Shown here piece by piece: positions 35,426 through 43,518 of a stretch of DNA of 64,000 nucleotides. The stretch is from G020353115 sp964640125 (GTDB lineage Bacteria > Bacteroidota > Bacteroidia > Bacteroidales > VadinHA17), in assembly GCA_964640125.1 (NCBI GenBank), contig CAZXGG010000004.1, forward strand, positions 21,900 through 85,899, read 5' to 3'. Within the stretch, counting starts at the first letter, position 1, and the number at the start of each line of letters is the position of its first letter. The position numbers and the translations under genes are program-made. Under the pieces are notes generated by a model. The model was not told where the DNA came from. It did no database searches and worked only from the letters and a program-made list of their open reading frames with translations.

Positions 35426-36232
35426 ATGCCTGTAAAGATCAGATTAACAAGACACGGGAGAAAAAGAAAACCGTATTATCACATTGTGATAGCTGATAGC
35501 AGGGCGCCACGGGATGGCAGATTCATAGAACGGTTAGGTATGTACGATCCAAATACAAATCCTGCCACTATTGAGCTTGATTTTGATAGAGCATTGGAAT
35601 GGCTGCAAAAAGGCGCTCAACCTACAGAAACCTGTAGAGCTATTCTGTCATATAAAGGGGTGTTAATGAAAAAACACCTCCTTGAAGGGGTTAAGAAAAA
35701 TGCTTTTTCCGAAGAAGAAGCCGAAAAGAGATTTGAAGCTTGGTTAAAAGAGAAAGAATCGAAAATCGAGGACAAGAGAGAGAAGATCAGAAAAGGAGTT
35801 GAAGCAGAACAGAAAAAACAGATGGAAGTCGAATCCAGGATCCGGGAGGAAAAAGCACAGGAAATAGCCAAAAAACATGCTGAATTGGAAGAGGAAGCCA
35901 AAGAAGCAGCTGCTGAGGAAAGCAAGGAAAAAGAAGAAACCAAAGAGGGGATACAATCTGCTGCTCCTGCTGAAGAGGTGAAAACGGACGTGAAGGAAGA
36001 AAAACCAGCTGAAGAGAAGGCAGAGGAGGAGAAAACCGAAGAGGAAGCCAAAGAAGCAGCTGTTGAGGAAAGCCAGGAAAAAGAAGAAACCAAAGAGGAG
36101 ATACAATCTGCTGCTCCTGCTGAAGAGGCGAAAACGGACGTGAAGGAAGAAAAACCAGCTGAAGAGAAGGCAGAGGAGGAGAAAACCGAAGAGGAAGCTG
36201 CCAATCAGAAAAAGGAAACTGAAAAAGAGTAA
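35426..36232 (+). CDS. rpsP: 30S ribosomal protein S16 with long duplicated acidic/lysine-rich tail
   Basis: The first ~85 residues are a normal S16 (MPVKIRLTRHGRKRKPYYHIVIADSRAPRDGRFIERLGMYDP). The next ~180 residues are a Glu/Lys/Ala-rich, probably helical extension. The tail DNA carries two tandem 150-bp copies (35888-36037 and 36038-36187) that differ at only four positions, plus the start of a third; this gives two 50-residue units. Bacteroidota S16 proteins often have an extension, but this tail makes the protein about three times the usual length. Its role is unknown. It is followed 15 bases later by rimM, as in most bacteria. Confidence 0.95.
   Translation: MPVKIRLTRHGRKRKPYYHIVIADSRAPRDGRFIERLGMYDPNTNPATIELDFDRALEWLQKGAQPTETCRAILSYKGVLMKKHLLEGVKKNAFSEEEAEKRFEAWLKEKESKIEDKREKIRKGVEAEQKKQMEVESRIREEKAQEIAKKHAELEEEAKEAAAEESKEKEETKEGIQSAAPAEEVKTDVKEEKPAEEKAEEEKTEEEAKEAAVEESQEKEETKEEIQSAAPAEEAKTDVKEEKPAEEKAEEEKTEEEAANQKKETEKE
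35888..36199 (+). repeat. 150-bp tandem duplication in the rpsP tail
   Basis: The unit starting GAAGAGGAAGCC recurs at 35888, 36038 and (truncated) 36188. The period of 150 bases keeps the reading frame. Four substitutions separate the two full copies, pointing to a recent duplication. Confidence 0.93.
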
Positions 36233-36247
36233 TACAATCCGCCGATC

Positions 36248-36775
36248 ATGCCCGGGGAGAAATTCTATTTCCTTGGAACAATTCGTAAAACATATGGTGT
36301 TGATGGTGAAGTGGTGATTGATTTTAACAATAATCCCACCAAGGGCAGCATACATAAATTGAAATCCGTTTTCATCGAAATCGATGGACAACGGATTCCT
36401 TTTTTTATAGCGGGAATAAAGAAAATAAGTTCCGAATCAGCCATTGTTAAACTTGACCTGGTGGATAAGATGGATGATGCAAAATCGTTGATTCATCGCA
36501 ACGTGTACACCAACCTTCCGGATTTTGCTGCCCGGAAAGCCGAAGAGATTGATCTTTCCGTTCTGGTTGGATTTACCCTAGTTGGAGTAAGGGAAGGGGA
36601 GATCGGTAAAATTGATGAGATCTTTATTTATCCAAAGAACAGTGTACTGAAAATCCTTCATAACGGGAAGGAAATTCTGATCCCGTTTGACGAGGAATTG
36701 ATCGAATCGATCGATATGAACCGAAAACGGATCGATATGAATCTTCCTGAAGGACTGATTGCCCCGGGTTGGTAA
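36248..36775 (+). CDS. rimM: 16S rRNA processing protein RimM
   Basis: RimM assists maturation of the 30S head. The 175 residues show the N-terminal RimM beta-barrel (FYFLGTIRKTYGVDGEVVIDF) and the C-terminal PRC-barrel (VGFTLVGVREGEIGKIDEIFIYPKNSVLKI), ending IDMNLPEGLI. The position directly after rpsP is conserved in bacteria; trmD is not seen next to it here. Confidence 0.94.
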   Translation: MPGEKFYFLGTIRKTYGVDGEVVIDFNNNPTKGSIHKLKSVFIEIDGQRIPFFIAGIKKISSESAIVKLDLVDKMDDAKSLIHRNVYTNLPDFAARKAEEIDLSVLVGFTLVGVREGEIGKIDEIFIYPKNSVLKILHNGKEILIPFDEELIESIDMNRKRIDMNLPEGLIAPGW

Positions 36776-36838
36776 CTATATCTCATTGCGATGCAGCACA
36801 GAATAAAAAAACAGAGTCTTTAGAAAAAACTCTTCATA

Positions 36839-37555
36839 ATGAAAGCAAAAAGTTTGTATGCACCATGGATGGTTCTGATGATTCTCTTTTCGGTTTCTTC
36901 TTGTTTTAGCATGAGCGGAGATGTGAAAAAGGAGAAACGGGATGTCGGAACATTTGAACAAATCGGTCTGGGTATTTCAGCTGATCTCTATCTTACACAG
37001 GGGACAATCACGGAAGTAATCATTGAAGGGCCGGAGAATGTATTGGAGAAGATCGAGGCGGAGGTTAAAAATGGAAATTTAACCATACGGTATGATACGC
37101 GGAAGTTTTCGAATTATCCGCGCGTTACGATTTATATTACCGCTCCGGTTATTACAGGTTTAAGCGTCTCCGGATCGGGTGATATCATCGCCGAATCAAC
37201 TATTGAAGCGGATGATATTTCTTTCAGGATCAGTGGGAGTGGAAAAATCAACCTGGAGGACCTGAAAGCAGAGAATGCAACCGTTGGCATTTCCGGTTCA
37301 GGGAACGTGACCCTGAGTGGATCAGGGAACTTGAGAAACCTCGAGCTATCCATTTCCGGTTCCGGGAACCTGGATTCAGAGAAACTGTCTGTAGAGGATT
37401 TTACAGCAAGGATTAGCGGATCAGGATCCTGTCATGTTCATGTGAATTCCACCTTAAAAGCAAGCATATCCGGAAGCGGTAAAGTATTCTATTCGGGGAA
37501 TCCAGTGATCGATGCCTCCATTTCAGGCTCAGGGAAAGTGGTGTCCTCCAAATAG
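36839..37555 (+). CDS. Head GIN domain (DUF2807) lipoprotein
   Basis: The 238-residue protein starts with a lipoprotein signal (FSVSSCFS lipobox). The mature protein opens with the head-GIN pattern KEKRDVGTFEQIGLGISADLYLTQG and continues as a parallel beta-helix-like repeat with at least seven SGSG turns (ISGSGDI/ISGSGKI/ISGSGNV types). DUF2807 proteins of Bacteroidota are called putative auto-transporter adhesins, without biochemical proof. Location on the cell surface or in the periplasm is inferred. Confidence 0.85.
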   Translation: MKAKSLYAPWMVLMILFSVSSCFSMSGDVKKEKRDVGTFEQIGLGISADLYLTQGTITEVIIEGPENVLEKIEAEVKNGNLTIRYDTRKFSNYPRVTIYITAPVITGLSVSGSGDIIAESTIEADDISFRISGSGKINLEDLKAENATVGISGSGNVTLSGSGNLRNLELSISGSGNLDSEKLSVEDFTARISGSGSCHVHVNSTLKASISGSGKVFYSGNPVIDASISGSGKVVSSK

Positions 37556-37570
37556 GAAGGGTAAGTGTTT

Positions 37571-38143
37571 TTATTCTCTGATAACACTTATCCTGCCCGT
37601 TGAATCGAACTTAATGATTTTTGAAGGAATATTCGGGGATTTATCCTGATCTTCCCAACGGACGATAAAATCAACCATGTTAATGATTTTGGGATCAATC
37701 TCATCAAATGATCCCGGAAAAGGGAATCCGGAGAAATTAGCTGAAGTAGATACCAGGGGTTTACCCAGCTGAGTGATCAATTCGCAGCAAAATGCATCCC
37801 GGGTAATTCTGATTCCAATGCTTCCATCCTCAGCGATCAGTCCTGCAGGTAAATTCCGGGCATCCGGATAGATGATGGTTAATGGCCGGTGTTCAGTAGA
37901 AATCAATTTCAGTGCTTCATCAGGGATGGCCACAACGTATTCTCGAAGCATTGCTACAGATGAGGCGAGCAGCAACATACTTTTGACATCGGGTCTCTGC
38001 TTAATGGCAAAAACCTTCCGGACGGCATTGCCACTGGTTGCATCGCAACCAATACCCCAGATGGTATCCGTGGGGTAGAGTATGGTGTTACCATTCCTCA
38101 AATGAACAACTGCTTGCTGTAAGATTTTCTCCGGTGCTGTCAT
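37571..38143 (-). CDS. tsaC: L-threonylcarbamoyladenylate synthase (Sua5/YrdC family)
   Basis: The enzyme makes threonylcarbamoyl-AMP for the t6A37 modification of ANN-decoding tRNAs. The 190-residue YrdC domain shows ILYPTDTIWGIGCDATSGNAVRKVFAIKQRP (the KxR nucleotide motif region), and PLVSTSANFSGFP near the C-terminus. It is the last gene of a four-gene unit with 4-base start/stop overlaps, although its role is unrelated to the surface-polymer genes before it. Confidence 0.93.
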   Translation of the reverse strand: MTAPEKILQQAVVHLRNGNTILYPTDTIWGIGCDATSGNAVRKVFAIKQRPDVKSMLLLASSVAMLREYVVAIPDEALKLISTEHRPLTIIYPDARNLPAGLIAEDGSIGIRITRDAFCCELITQLGKPLVSTSANFSGFPFPGSFDEIDPKIINMVDFIVRWEDQDKSPNIPSKIIKFDSTGRISVIRE

Positions 38144-39186
38144 CCCTTTTTATGACGAAAGTAGGCATTAATGGTGTATCTCCTGTAAGGAGATAATTTC
38201 CGCTTTTCAGGAACACCATGCTCTGCGATATATTGTTCAACGGCATCATACATTCGTTCCGATGATTTACCATCTGTATAGGGGTGATATTGATGAATAA
38301 TGGACTCCCTTTCCGCGCTGTGGGGATCACTTTTCACTACAGCATGAAATGTTGGCAAAAGTATTTTCGGATCCGTGATATCGGGCCAGGCTATATTGCC
38401 TGACCTGGAGTTGAAGGTGATTACGGGTTTATTCAGCAACGTGAATTCATACACCACGGATGACGTGTCAGATATCATGATATCGCTGATGATCAGATGA
38501 TCGATGATATCGCTCTCTTTAATAATCTCAACATTGGCGGTCTGCTTGAAATATTCCTCGTATTCAAGTACAATGGAACGGTTCATTAAATCGTGAAACT
38601 TTATTCTGAGAAAAATATTTTCTTTCTCGGCCAGGTGCTGGATTTCCTGTTTTAGTATTTTTGCTGAGGTGAGCGAAGGTGAGAAGGTGGGTGCATAAAG
38701 TACGATCTGTTTACATCCCGATTCATCGAGAATTTGCTGTTTTTGTTTTTTAAGACCGGGTCGTTTTTCAAACAGCGTGTCCAGCTTTGACCATCCGGTC
38801 TCAATCACCTCAAAGTTCTTATACTTTTTAGAAAGAGAGCGGAATTTGTCAGTAAAGTAAGGCCCCTGTGTTAAATAGAGATCGAAATAGTGACGCACCC
38901 GGAAATGGCCTTTTTTTTCTCCTGCCAGGCCATGAAAAACCTGGGTTTTTACACCCCGTAAATAATGGGGCACTTCATTTCCGGGGACAAACAACACATC
39001 ACTACGGAAATCGACCAGGTTATCAATGGATCCGGAATAATTCACCTCATTTTTGTATTTGAAAGCAGGAAGTATGTTATTCGGAATGAACCAGATGATT
39101 TCACAATTGCGCTGGATTCCCGCCTTGTGCAGGGGATAAAGAATTTCGAAAGCATACGGATTAACACAAAACAGGATGACCCTCAT
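38140..39186 (-). CDS. CDP-glycerol glycerophosphotransferase-family protein
   Basis: The 348-residue protein resembles the GT-B-like TagB/TagF family. It has GNEVPHYLRGVKTQVFHGLAGEKKGHF (with the catalytic-type H in FHGLAGEKKG), ETGWSKLDTLF, LYAPTFSPSLTSA, and the C-terminal DIMISDTSSVVYEFTLLNKPVITF. In Gram-positive bacteria these enzymes polymerise glycerol phosphate from CDP-glycerol; in Gram-negatives they act on capsule or LPS glycans. The exact donor is unknown. It overlaps both neighbours by four bases. Confidence 0.8.
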   Translation of the reverse strand: MRVILFCVNPYAFEILYPLHKAGIQRNCEIIWFIPNNILPAFKYKNEVNYSGSIDNLVDFRSDVLFVPGNEVPHYLRGVKTQVFHGLAGEKKGHFRVRHYFDLYLTQGPYFTDKFRSLSKKYKNFEVIETGWSKLDTLFEKRPGLKKQKQQILDESGCKQIVLYAPTFSPSLTSAKILKQEIQHLAEKENIFLRIKFHDLMNRSIVLEYEEYFKQTANVEIIKESDIIDHLIISDIMISDTSSVVYEFTLLNKPVITFNSRSGNIAWPDITDPKILLPTFHAVVKSDPHSAERESIIHQYHPYTDGKSSERMYDAVEQYIAEHGVPEKRKLSPYRRYTINAYFRHKKG

Positions 39187-39872
39187 TCGTTAAACAGTTT
39201 ATTGGCATGTTGAAGGTCTTCTTCAAAATCCACTTCCAGGCAATCGAATTGTGATATATCCACAGCCATCACGCGAATGTTGTCTTTCTGAATGGCCAAT
39301 TCCAATCCTTTTTCAAAATAATCCATATCCTCACACTCTTCTAACCGATTCAGAAGAAGAGGCAGATCGTTGTTAGCGATAAAATTTATTCCAATCGCTT
39401 CACCCATTCCGTTTTCAACTTCTTTTGATATGGCATTGACAAAACCGTTGTTATCGAGGGTGTATTTCACTTCCTCTGCACCAACTTCTGAATTGTTGAC
39501 CGAAACGAGGGATTGGTCTTTTTCCATGTATGGGATCAGATGGTCTATCAGTTTCGGATCAAACACAACATCGCCGTTAAGCCACAGGATGGATGAATTT
39601 CGGTGTTTTTTAAGCCCCCGGAGCAGGCTTTTTGAGGTGTTTGTCTGGTCAAAGGAGGGATTGTAAATATAGCTTAGGTCCGGAAAATTTTCCATGATCA
39701 GATCCTTCTTAAAACCAACAATAATGACGATATCATCCAAAGAAAAATAGGTAGTTAAGTTGTCTACCTGCATCTGCATGATCGATTTTCCATTGCGCAG
39801 CCTGGTGAGTGGTTTTGGGAATGGATTACCAAGGCGCGAACCAATCCCGGCAGCCAGAATGATGATTTTCAT
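39183..39872 (-). CDS. Sugar-phosphate/choline-phosphate nucleotidyltransferase-like (LicC/IspD fold)
   Basis: The 229-residue nucleotidyltransferase has the N-terminal pyrophosphorylase loop IIILAAGIGSRLGNPFPKPLTRL, the WLNGDVVFDP metal motif and the C-terminal LEVDFEEDLQHANKLF typical of LicC-like cytidylyltransferases. It probably activates a phosphorylated alcohol (choline, glycerol or ethanolamine phosphate) or a sugar phosphate with CTP. The product cannot be fixed from the sequence. It lies between the GT2 and the glycerophosphotransferase-like gene in one operon. Confidence 0.8.
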   Translation of the reverse strand: MKIIILAAGIGSRLGNPFPKPLTRLRNGKSIMQMQVDNLTTYFSLDDIVIIVGFKKDLIMENFPDLSYIYNPSFDQTNTSKSLLRGLKKHRNSSILWLNGDVVFDPKLIDHLIPYMEKDQSLVSVNNSEVGAEEVKYTLDNNGFVNAISKEVENGMGEAIGINFIANNDLPLLLNRLEECEDMDYFEKGLELAIQKDNIRVMAVDISQFDCLEVDFEEDLQHANKLFNE

Positions 39873-40675
39873 TTCTTTTTATTGTTCTTGTGATTCGATT
39901 TCAGCGAATTGTTCCTTTTCTTTTGTTCAATGTTCATCTGCCTGAGTTTGATGTATTTTAATACACTGGTCATTCCAGAAAAGTAGCTTATTACCCAGCC
40001 GTTATAACCGTCAAGAAAACCGAGTTTAAGAAAGTAGGCTTTGAAAAATCGCCACAGTCCATGAAAATAGATTTCAAAGACGGATACTTTTTTCCCCATT
40101 TTAAAATACTCATTTGCCGCGATGGTTGTAAACCGGTTGAGTTTATCGACATGGGCTTCGTAGGAGTCAATTACCCAGTGGAGAAGGTCTCCTTTTAAAA
40201 ACCGGGTGGTGGATTCATTGCAGATGATGAACTGATCGTGCGGATTGATCCCACTCCATTCCCCTTTTCTCCGGTCAAACAGGCGGATCTTCCTGTCAGG
40301 ATACCAGTTTGAATGTTTTATCCACTGGCCACAATAATTATTGAACCGGTTGAATGAATAGGCATCATGAGTCCAATTTTCTTTCACCTCCAGTATCGAT
40401 TCTTTCAACCTTTCTGAAATGGCTTCATCAGCATCAAGGGAGAGAATATGATCAAATGTTGCCTGAGCCATAGCCCAATTTTTCTGCTGTTTGTACCCCT
40501 CAAAGGGATGTTGTAAAAAGGTGGTATGATACTGCTTACAGATCTCTTCAGTCCGGTCGGTTGAATATGAATCAACCACCATAATTTCATCTGCAATTTC
40601 CTGGATGGATTCAATGCACCGGCGAATGGTGTTTTCAACGTTCAGTGTGATGATTACTACCGAGATTTCAGGCAT
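39869..40675 (-). CDS. Family 2 glycosyltransferase (WaaE/KdtX-like)
   Basis: The 268-residue GT-A enzyme starts MPEISVVIITLNVENTIRRCIESIQEIADEIMVVDSYSTDRTEEI, the GT2 opening, with the metal-binding SLDADEAIS (DxD) and KIRLFDRRKGEWSGINPHDQFI downstream. This pattern is typical of LPS core or lipid A-proximal glycosyltransferases of the WaaE group. It is first in the operon GT2-nucleotidyltransferase-glycerophosphotransferase-tsaC, each pair overlapping by four bases. Confidence 0.88.
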   Translation of the reverse strand: MPEISVVIITLNVENTIRRCIESIQEIADEIMVVDSYSTDRTEEICKQYHTTFLQHPFEGYKQQKNWAMAQATFDHILSLDADEAISERLKESILEVKENWTHDAYSFNRFNNYCGQWIKHSNWYPDRKIRLFDRRKGEWSGINPHDQFIICNESTTRFLKGDLLHWVIDSYEAHVDKLNRFTTIAANEYFKMGKKVSVFEIYFHGLWRFFKAYFLKLGFLDGYNGWVISYFSGMTSVLKYIKLRQMNIEQKKRNNSLKSNHKNNKKK

Positions 40676-40860
40676 GACTTAGAATGAAAATAGTTGTTCC
40701 TTCCTTAAGCTTATAAAACTGATACCATAAAGGCAGAAGCCAGGAACAGATCCTTATTTAACCGGAACATTGTGTTCAGATCCATGAATTATTGGATTGG
40801 TAAAGATAAATGTTTTCAAAATTAACAGCTATTTCATAGTAATTATTATTTGGCGATGTA

Positions 40861-40868
40861 TATTTTTG
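40861..40868 (+). promoter_or_regulatory. -7 element (TATTTTTG) before the second nucleotidyltransferase
   Basis: TATTTTTG matches TAnnTTTG 46 bases upstream of the ATG at 40915. The -33 partner is not clear. The opposite strand of the same intergenic region (40817-40824) reads TAATTTTG, a possible -7 for the GT2 operon. Confidence 0.35.
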
Positions 40869-40914
40869 TCCACAACATTAAAACTAATGATTGTTAATAA
40901 TCCACCAATAAAAA

Positions 40915-41649
40915 ATGCAATTAGCTGTTTTCTTATTAGCGGGCAGGGGAAGTCGGCTGGGTGATCACTGCGCAGAGACGCACAAATGCTTAATCACGGT
41001 GAATGGAGAGCCGATTTTGTACCGGATGCTTGATCAGTTGGATGAGAAAAAAGTTAAACGAGCTGTTCTGGTCGTAGGTTATCTGTGGGAAGAGATCAAA
41101 AAATCGGTAGGAGAAAAATGGAAAGGGATAGACATTGAATATGTAGTTAACGAAGACTGGGAGAGCACCAATAACATTGTTTCCCTTTACCGGGCAAAGC
41201 ATCATATAAAGGAAGGATTTTATCTCATTGAAGGCGATATCGTGGTGGGTGATGGAGGACTTGACCTGTTTTCGGGGAACGAAAACCAGATGGCAGTGAG
41301 CCGGTTTCAACCTTTTATGGATGGTACGGTTGTAACAATAGGCAATAATGGGGTGGAGAAGATCTATCTTAAAACAACCGCCGGCCGTCCAGCGAATCAG
41401 GAGCTGCTGTATAAAACGGTTAACATTTATACCCTGACACATCACGATTTCCAATCCATTATTCTCGACGAGTTAGCCAGAATAATTGAGAGCGGTGATA
41501 CAAATGTCTATTATGAACAGGCATTTGCCAATCTGGTAAATTCCGGTGAAATTCGGTTTAAAGTGGTTGATTTTTCTGAGATAAAATGGGCTGAAGTGGA
41601 TAATATCGATGATCTTCACTTTGCCGAACAACTTTTTTTTAAGGAGTAG
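40915..41649 (+). CDS. Phosphocholine cytidylyltransferase-like nucleotidyltransferase (LicC-type)
   Basis: The 244-residue enzyme has the loop LAVFLLAGRGSRLGDHCAETHKCLITVNGEPILYRMLDQL (G-x-G-x-R-L...K), the active-site segment YLIEGDIVVGD and the C-terminal WAEVDNIDDLHFAEQLFF, a LicC-type ending. It is a paralogue, not a copy, of the gene at 39183. It lies upstream of the licD-like gene, and LicC and LicD work in series on phosphocholine in known systems. LicA (choline kinase) and LicB (choline uptake) are absent from this window, so another phospho-alcohol is possible. Confidence 0.82.
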   Translation: MQLAVFLLAGRGSRLGDHCAETHKCLITVNGEPILYRMLDQLDEKKVKRAVLVVGYLWEEIKKSVGEKWKGIDIEYVVNEDWESTNNIVSLYRAKHHIKEGFYLIEGDIVVGDGGLDLFSGNENQMAVSRFQPFMDGTVVTIGNNGVEKIYLKTTAGRPANQELLYKTVNIYTLTHHDFQSIILDELARIIESGDTNVYYEQAFANLVNSGEIRFKVVDFSEIKWAEVDNIDDLHFAEQLFFKE

Positions 41650-41686
41650 TTATGTTATTATTATATCAAAGTATCCAATAATTTTT

Positions 41687-42313
41687 ATGCTCTACCGCAA
41701 CAAGAAAAAAAATAAACCTGAACTTAACCATGTCAATCTGATTAAAGCGCAGAACATGTTATTCGAGGTAGTGAATCTTCTGGAAAATAACAACATTCGA
41801 TATCATTTAGAGGGAGGCACACTATTAGGTTTGGTAAGGGATAAGGAATTAATTCCCTGGGATCATGATATTGACCTGTCTATCCCAATCACTGAAGTTA
41901 ACAAAACAGTTGAGGTGCTAAAAAAACTATACTGGAAAGGTTTTAAGATAACGAAACGTAAAAGCAAATTGGATTATTACGCCATAAAAAAGGGCAATTA
42001 CCGAATATTCAAAATCAAGAAGTTCATACCATCATTACTAAAAATGCTGTATCCAGGGTATAACAAATATTATATAGTTCTGGATATTTTCGTGAAATCC
42101 TCTGATGAAAAATTCACCTATTGGGAAGCTCAGAAGAAAATAATGAAAGTTGAAAATCGATATTATGAATCATATGAAATAATAAAATATCTAAACAGAT
42201 GGCTTAAGGTTCCAAATGATTATCGTGGATATTTAAATGAAAAATATGGTGATTGGAGTAGCCCTGTTAAGGATTGGGTATCCGGTAGAGATGAGAAAAC
42301 CATTTGCAGGTGA
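41687..42313 (+). CDS. LicD-family phosphotransferase
   Basis: From the ATG at 41687 the protein has 208 residues; an ATG at 41609 would reach back into the previous gene and adds a poor hydrophobic stretch. The LicD core is clear: HLEGGTLLGLVRDKELIPWDHDIDLSIP (GG...R...DxD nucleotidyltransferase-like site), then the YGDW near the C-terminus (GYLNEKYGDWSSPVKDW). LicD-type enzymes attach phosphocholine or related groups to cell-surface glycans. It is shorter than many LicD proteins but appears complete. Following bases (42314-42496) contain only non-starting open stretches. Confidence 0.85.
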   Translation: MLYRNKKKNKPELNHVNLIKAQNMLFEVVNLLENNNIRYHLEGGTLLGLVRDKELIPWDHDIDLSIPITEVNKTVEVLKKLYWKGFKITKRKSKLDYYAIKKGNYRIFKIKKFIPSLLKMLYPGYNKYYIVLDIFVKSSDEKFTYWEAQKKIMKVENRYYESYEIIKYLNRWLKVPNDYRGYLNEKYGDWSSPVKDWVSGRDEKTICR

Positions 42314-42564
42314 TTCCCGTACAGAACTGAAGTTAAAGGATTAAATCAAAGTGTTGGTACTGTAAGCAGGATATGGCACACACAGTCCAAGAAATTTTGA
42401 TCGCAATATTTTGAAAATCAGTTGAATTTTGATAATCGTAAAATTGAATTCGATATGGATAAATTGCTGGATGTATGTCCTTTTATCCAACCAGCCTGAA
42501 CATCTCGTATATAGATGCCAATTGTTTTCTTAAAGGGATTCCGAACCCACCAAATTTTCTGTTC

Positions 42565-43380
42565 TTAAACTGTGACAGCATAATCACGCAATGCCTCATT
42601 GAGCGATGTCTTCAGGTCTGTGGAAGCTTTTCTCTTGCCAATGATCAGTGCGCAGGATACCTGGAATTCTCCCGCCTTGAATTTTTTTGTATGCGACCCG
42701 GGAATAACCACTGATCTTTCAGGAATATATCCTTCATATTCGACTGGTTTTGCGCCGGTTACATCAATGATCTTCGTCGATTGAGTGAGTACAACATTAG
42801 CGGCAAGAACAGATTCACACTCCACCCTGACCCCTTCAACAACGATACATCTCGAGCCGATGAAACAATGATCCTCAATGATTACCGGTGCTGCCTGTAT
42901 GGGTTCCAGTACGCCCCCTATACCAACACCACCACTCAGGTGAACATTTTTTCCGATCTGAGCACATGAACCGACGGTTGCCCAGGTATCGATCAGGGTT
43001 CCTGAATCGATGTATGCCCCGATGTTGACAAAAGAGGGCATCATGATCACTCCTTTTGCCAGATAGGACCCAAAGCGGGCAAGGGCCTGCGGAACAACCC
43101 GGACGCCAAGATCGGCATACCCTTTCTTTAATGGGATCTTATCGTGAAATTCGAGGGGTGCCAGCTCGATGGTTTCCATTTTCTGGATCAGAAAATATAG
43201 GATGACCCCTTTCTTCACCCATTCATGAACAATCCAATTCCCATTACCCGGTGAGGCCACCCTTACCTTGCCTTGATCCAAAAGATCAATAAGTTTCCTG
43301 ATGGCATCCTGTACCAGAGGTTCTTGCAATAACTCCCTCTCTTCCCAGGCTTGCTCAATTCGATTCCTGATCTGCTCCAC
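42565..43380 (-). CDS. dapD: Tetrahydrodipicolinate N-succinyltransferase
   Basis: The enzyme succinylates tetrahydrodipicolinate in the lysine/meso-DAP pathway. The 271 residues show the N-terminal helical part, the GSYLAKGVIMMPSFVNIGAYIDSGTLIDTWATVGSCAQIGKNVHLSGGVGIGGVLEP hexapeptide left-handed beta-helix, and the C-terminal RSVVIPGSHTKKF. Length and order of domains are standard. Use of the succinylase branch is consistent with a cell wall containing meso-DAP. Confidence 0.96.
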   Translation of the reverse strand: MEQIRNRIEQAWEERELLQEPLVQDAIRKLIDLLDQGKVRVASPGNGNWIVHEWVKKGVILYFLIQKMETIELAPLEFHDKIPLKKGYADLGVRVVPQALARFGSYLAKGVIMMPSFVNIGAYIDSGTLIDTWATVGSCAQIGKNVHLSGGVGIGGVLEPIQAAPVIIEDHCFIGSRCIVVEGVRVECESVLAANVVLTQSTKIIDVTGAKPVEYEGYIPERSVVIPGSHTKKFKAGEFQVSCALIIGKRKASTDLKTSLNEALRDYAVTV

Positions 43381-43518
43381 CGTTCACGATTTTTAAGATT
43401 ACGTGATAAAAATACACGGAATTTGACATTTATTACAAAAATTCGATGATAAAACCAGGGAAGGTAAAGATTTCTTATATTTAACTTTTCATTCATAAAC
43501 CTTAAAATAACATACATT

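Noticed and set aside
35617..36204. 195-codon minus-strand ORF, Ser-rich
   Set aside because: It is the complement of the Glu/Lys-rich rpsP tail; the Ser/Ala run follows from the GAA/GAG codons opposite and repeats with the same 150-base period.
41609..41686. Upstream start of the LicD-like gene at 41609
   Set aside because: It lies inside the previous coding region and adds a hydrophobic stretch unlike LicD N-termini; the ATG at 41687 is better.
42314..42496. Possible C-terminal extension of the LicD-like protein by stop-codon read-through
   Set aside because: Two in-frame TGA codons must be passed and the residues after them show no LicD-like pattern; the protein already ends after the family's YGDW region.
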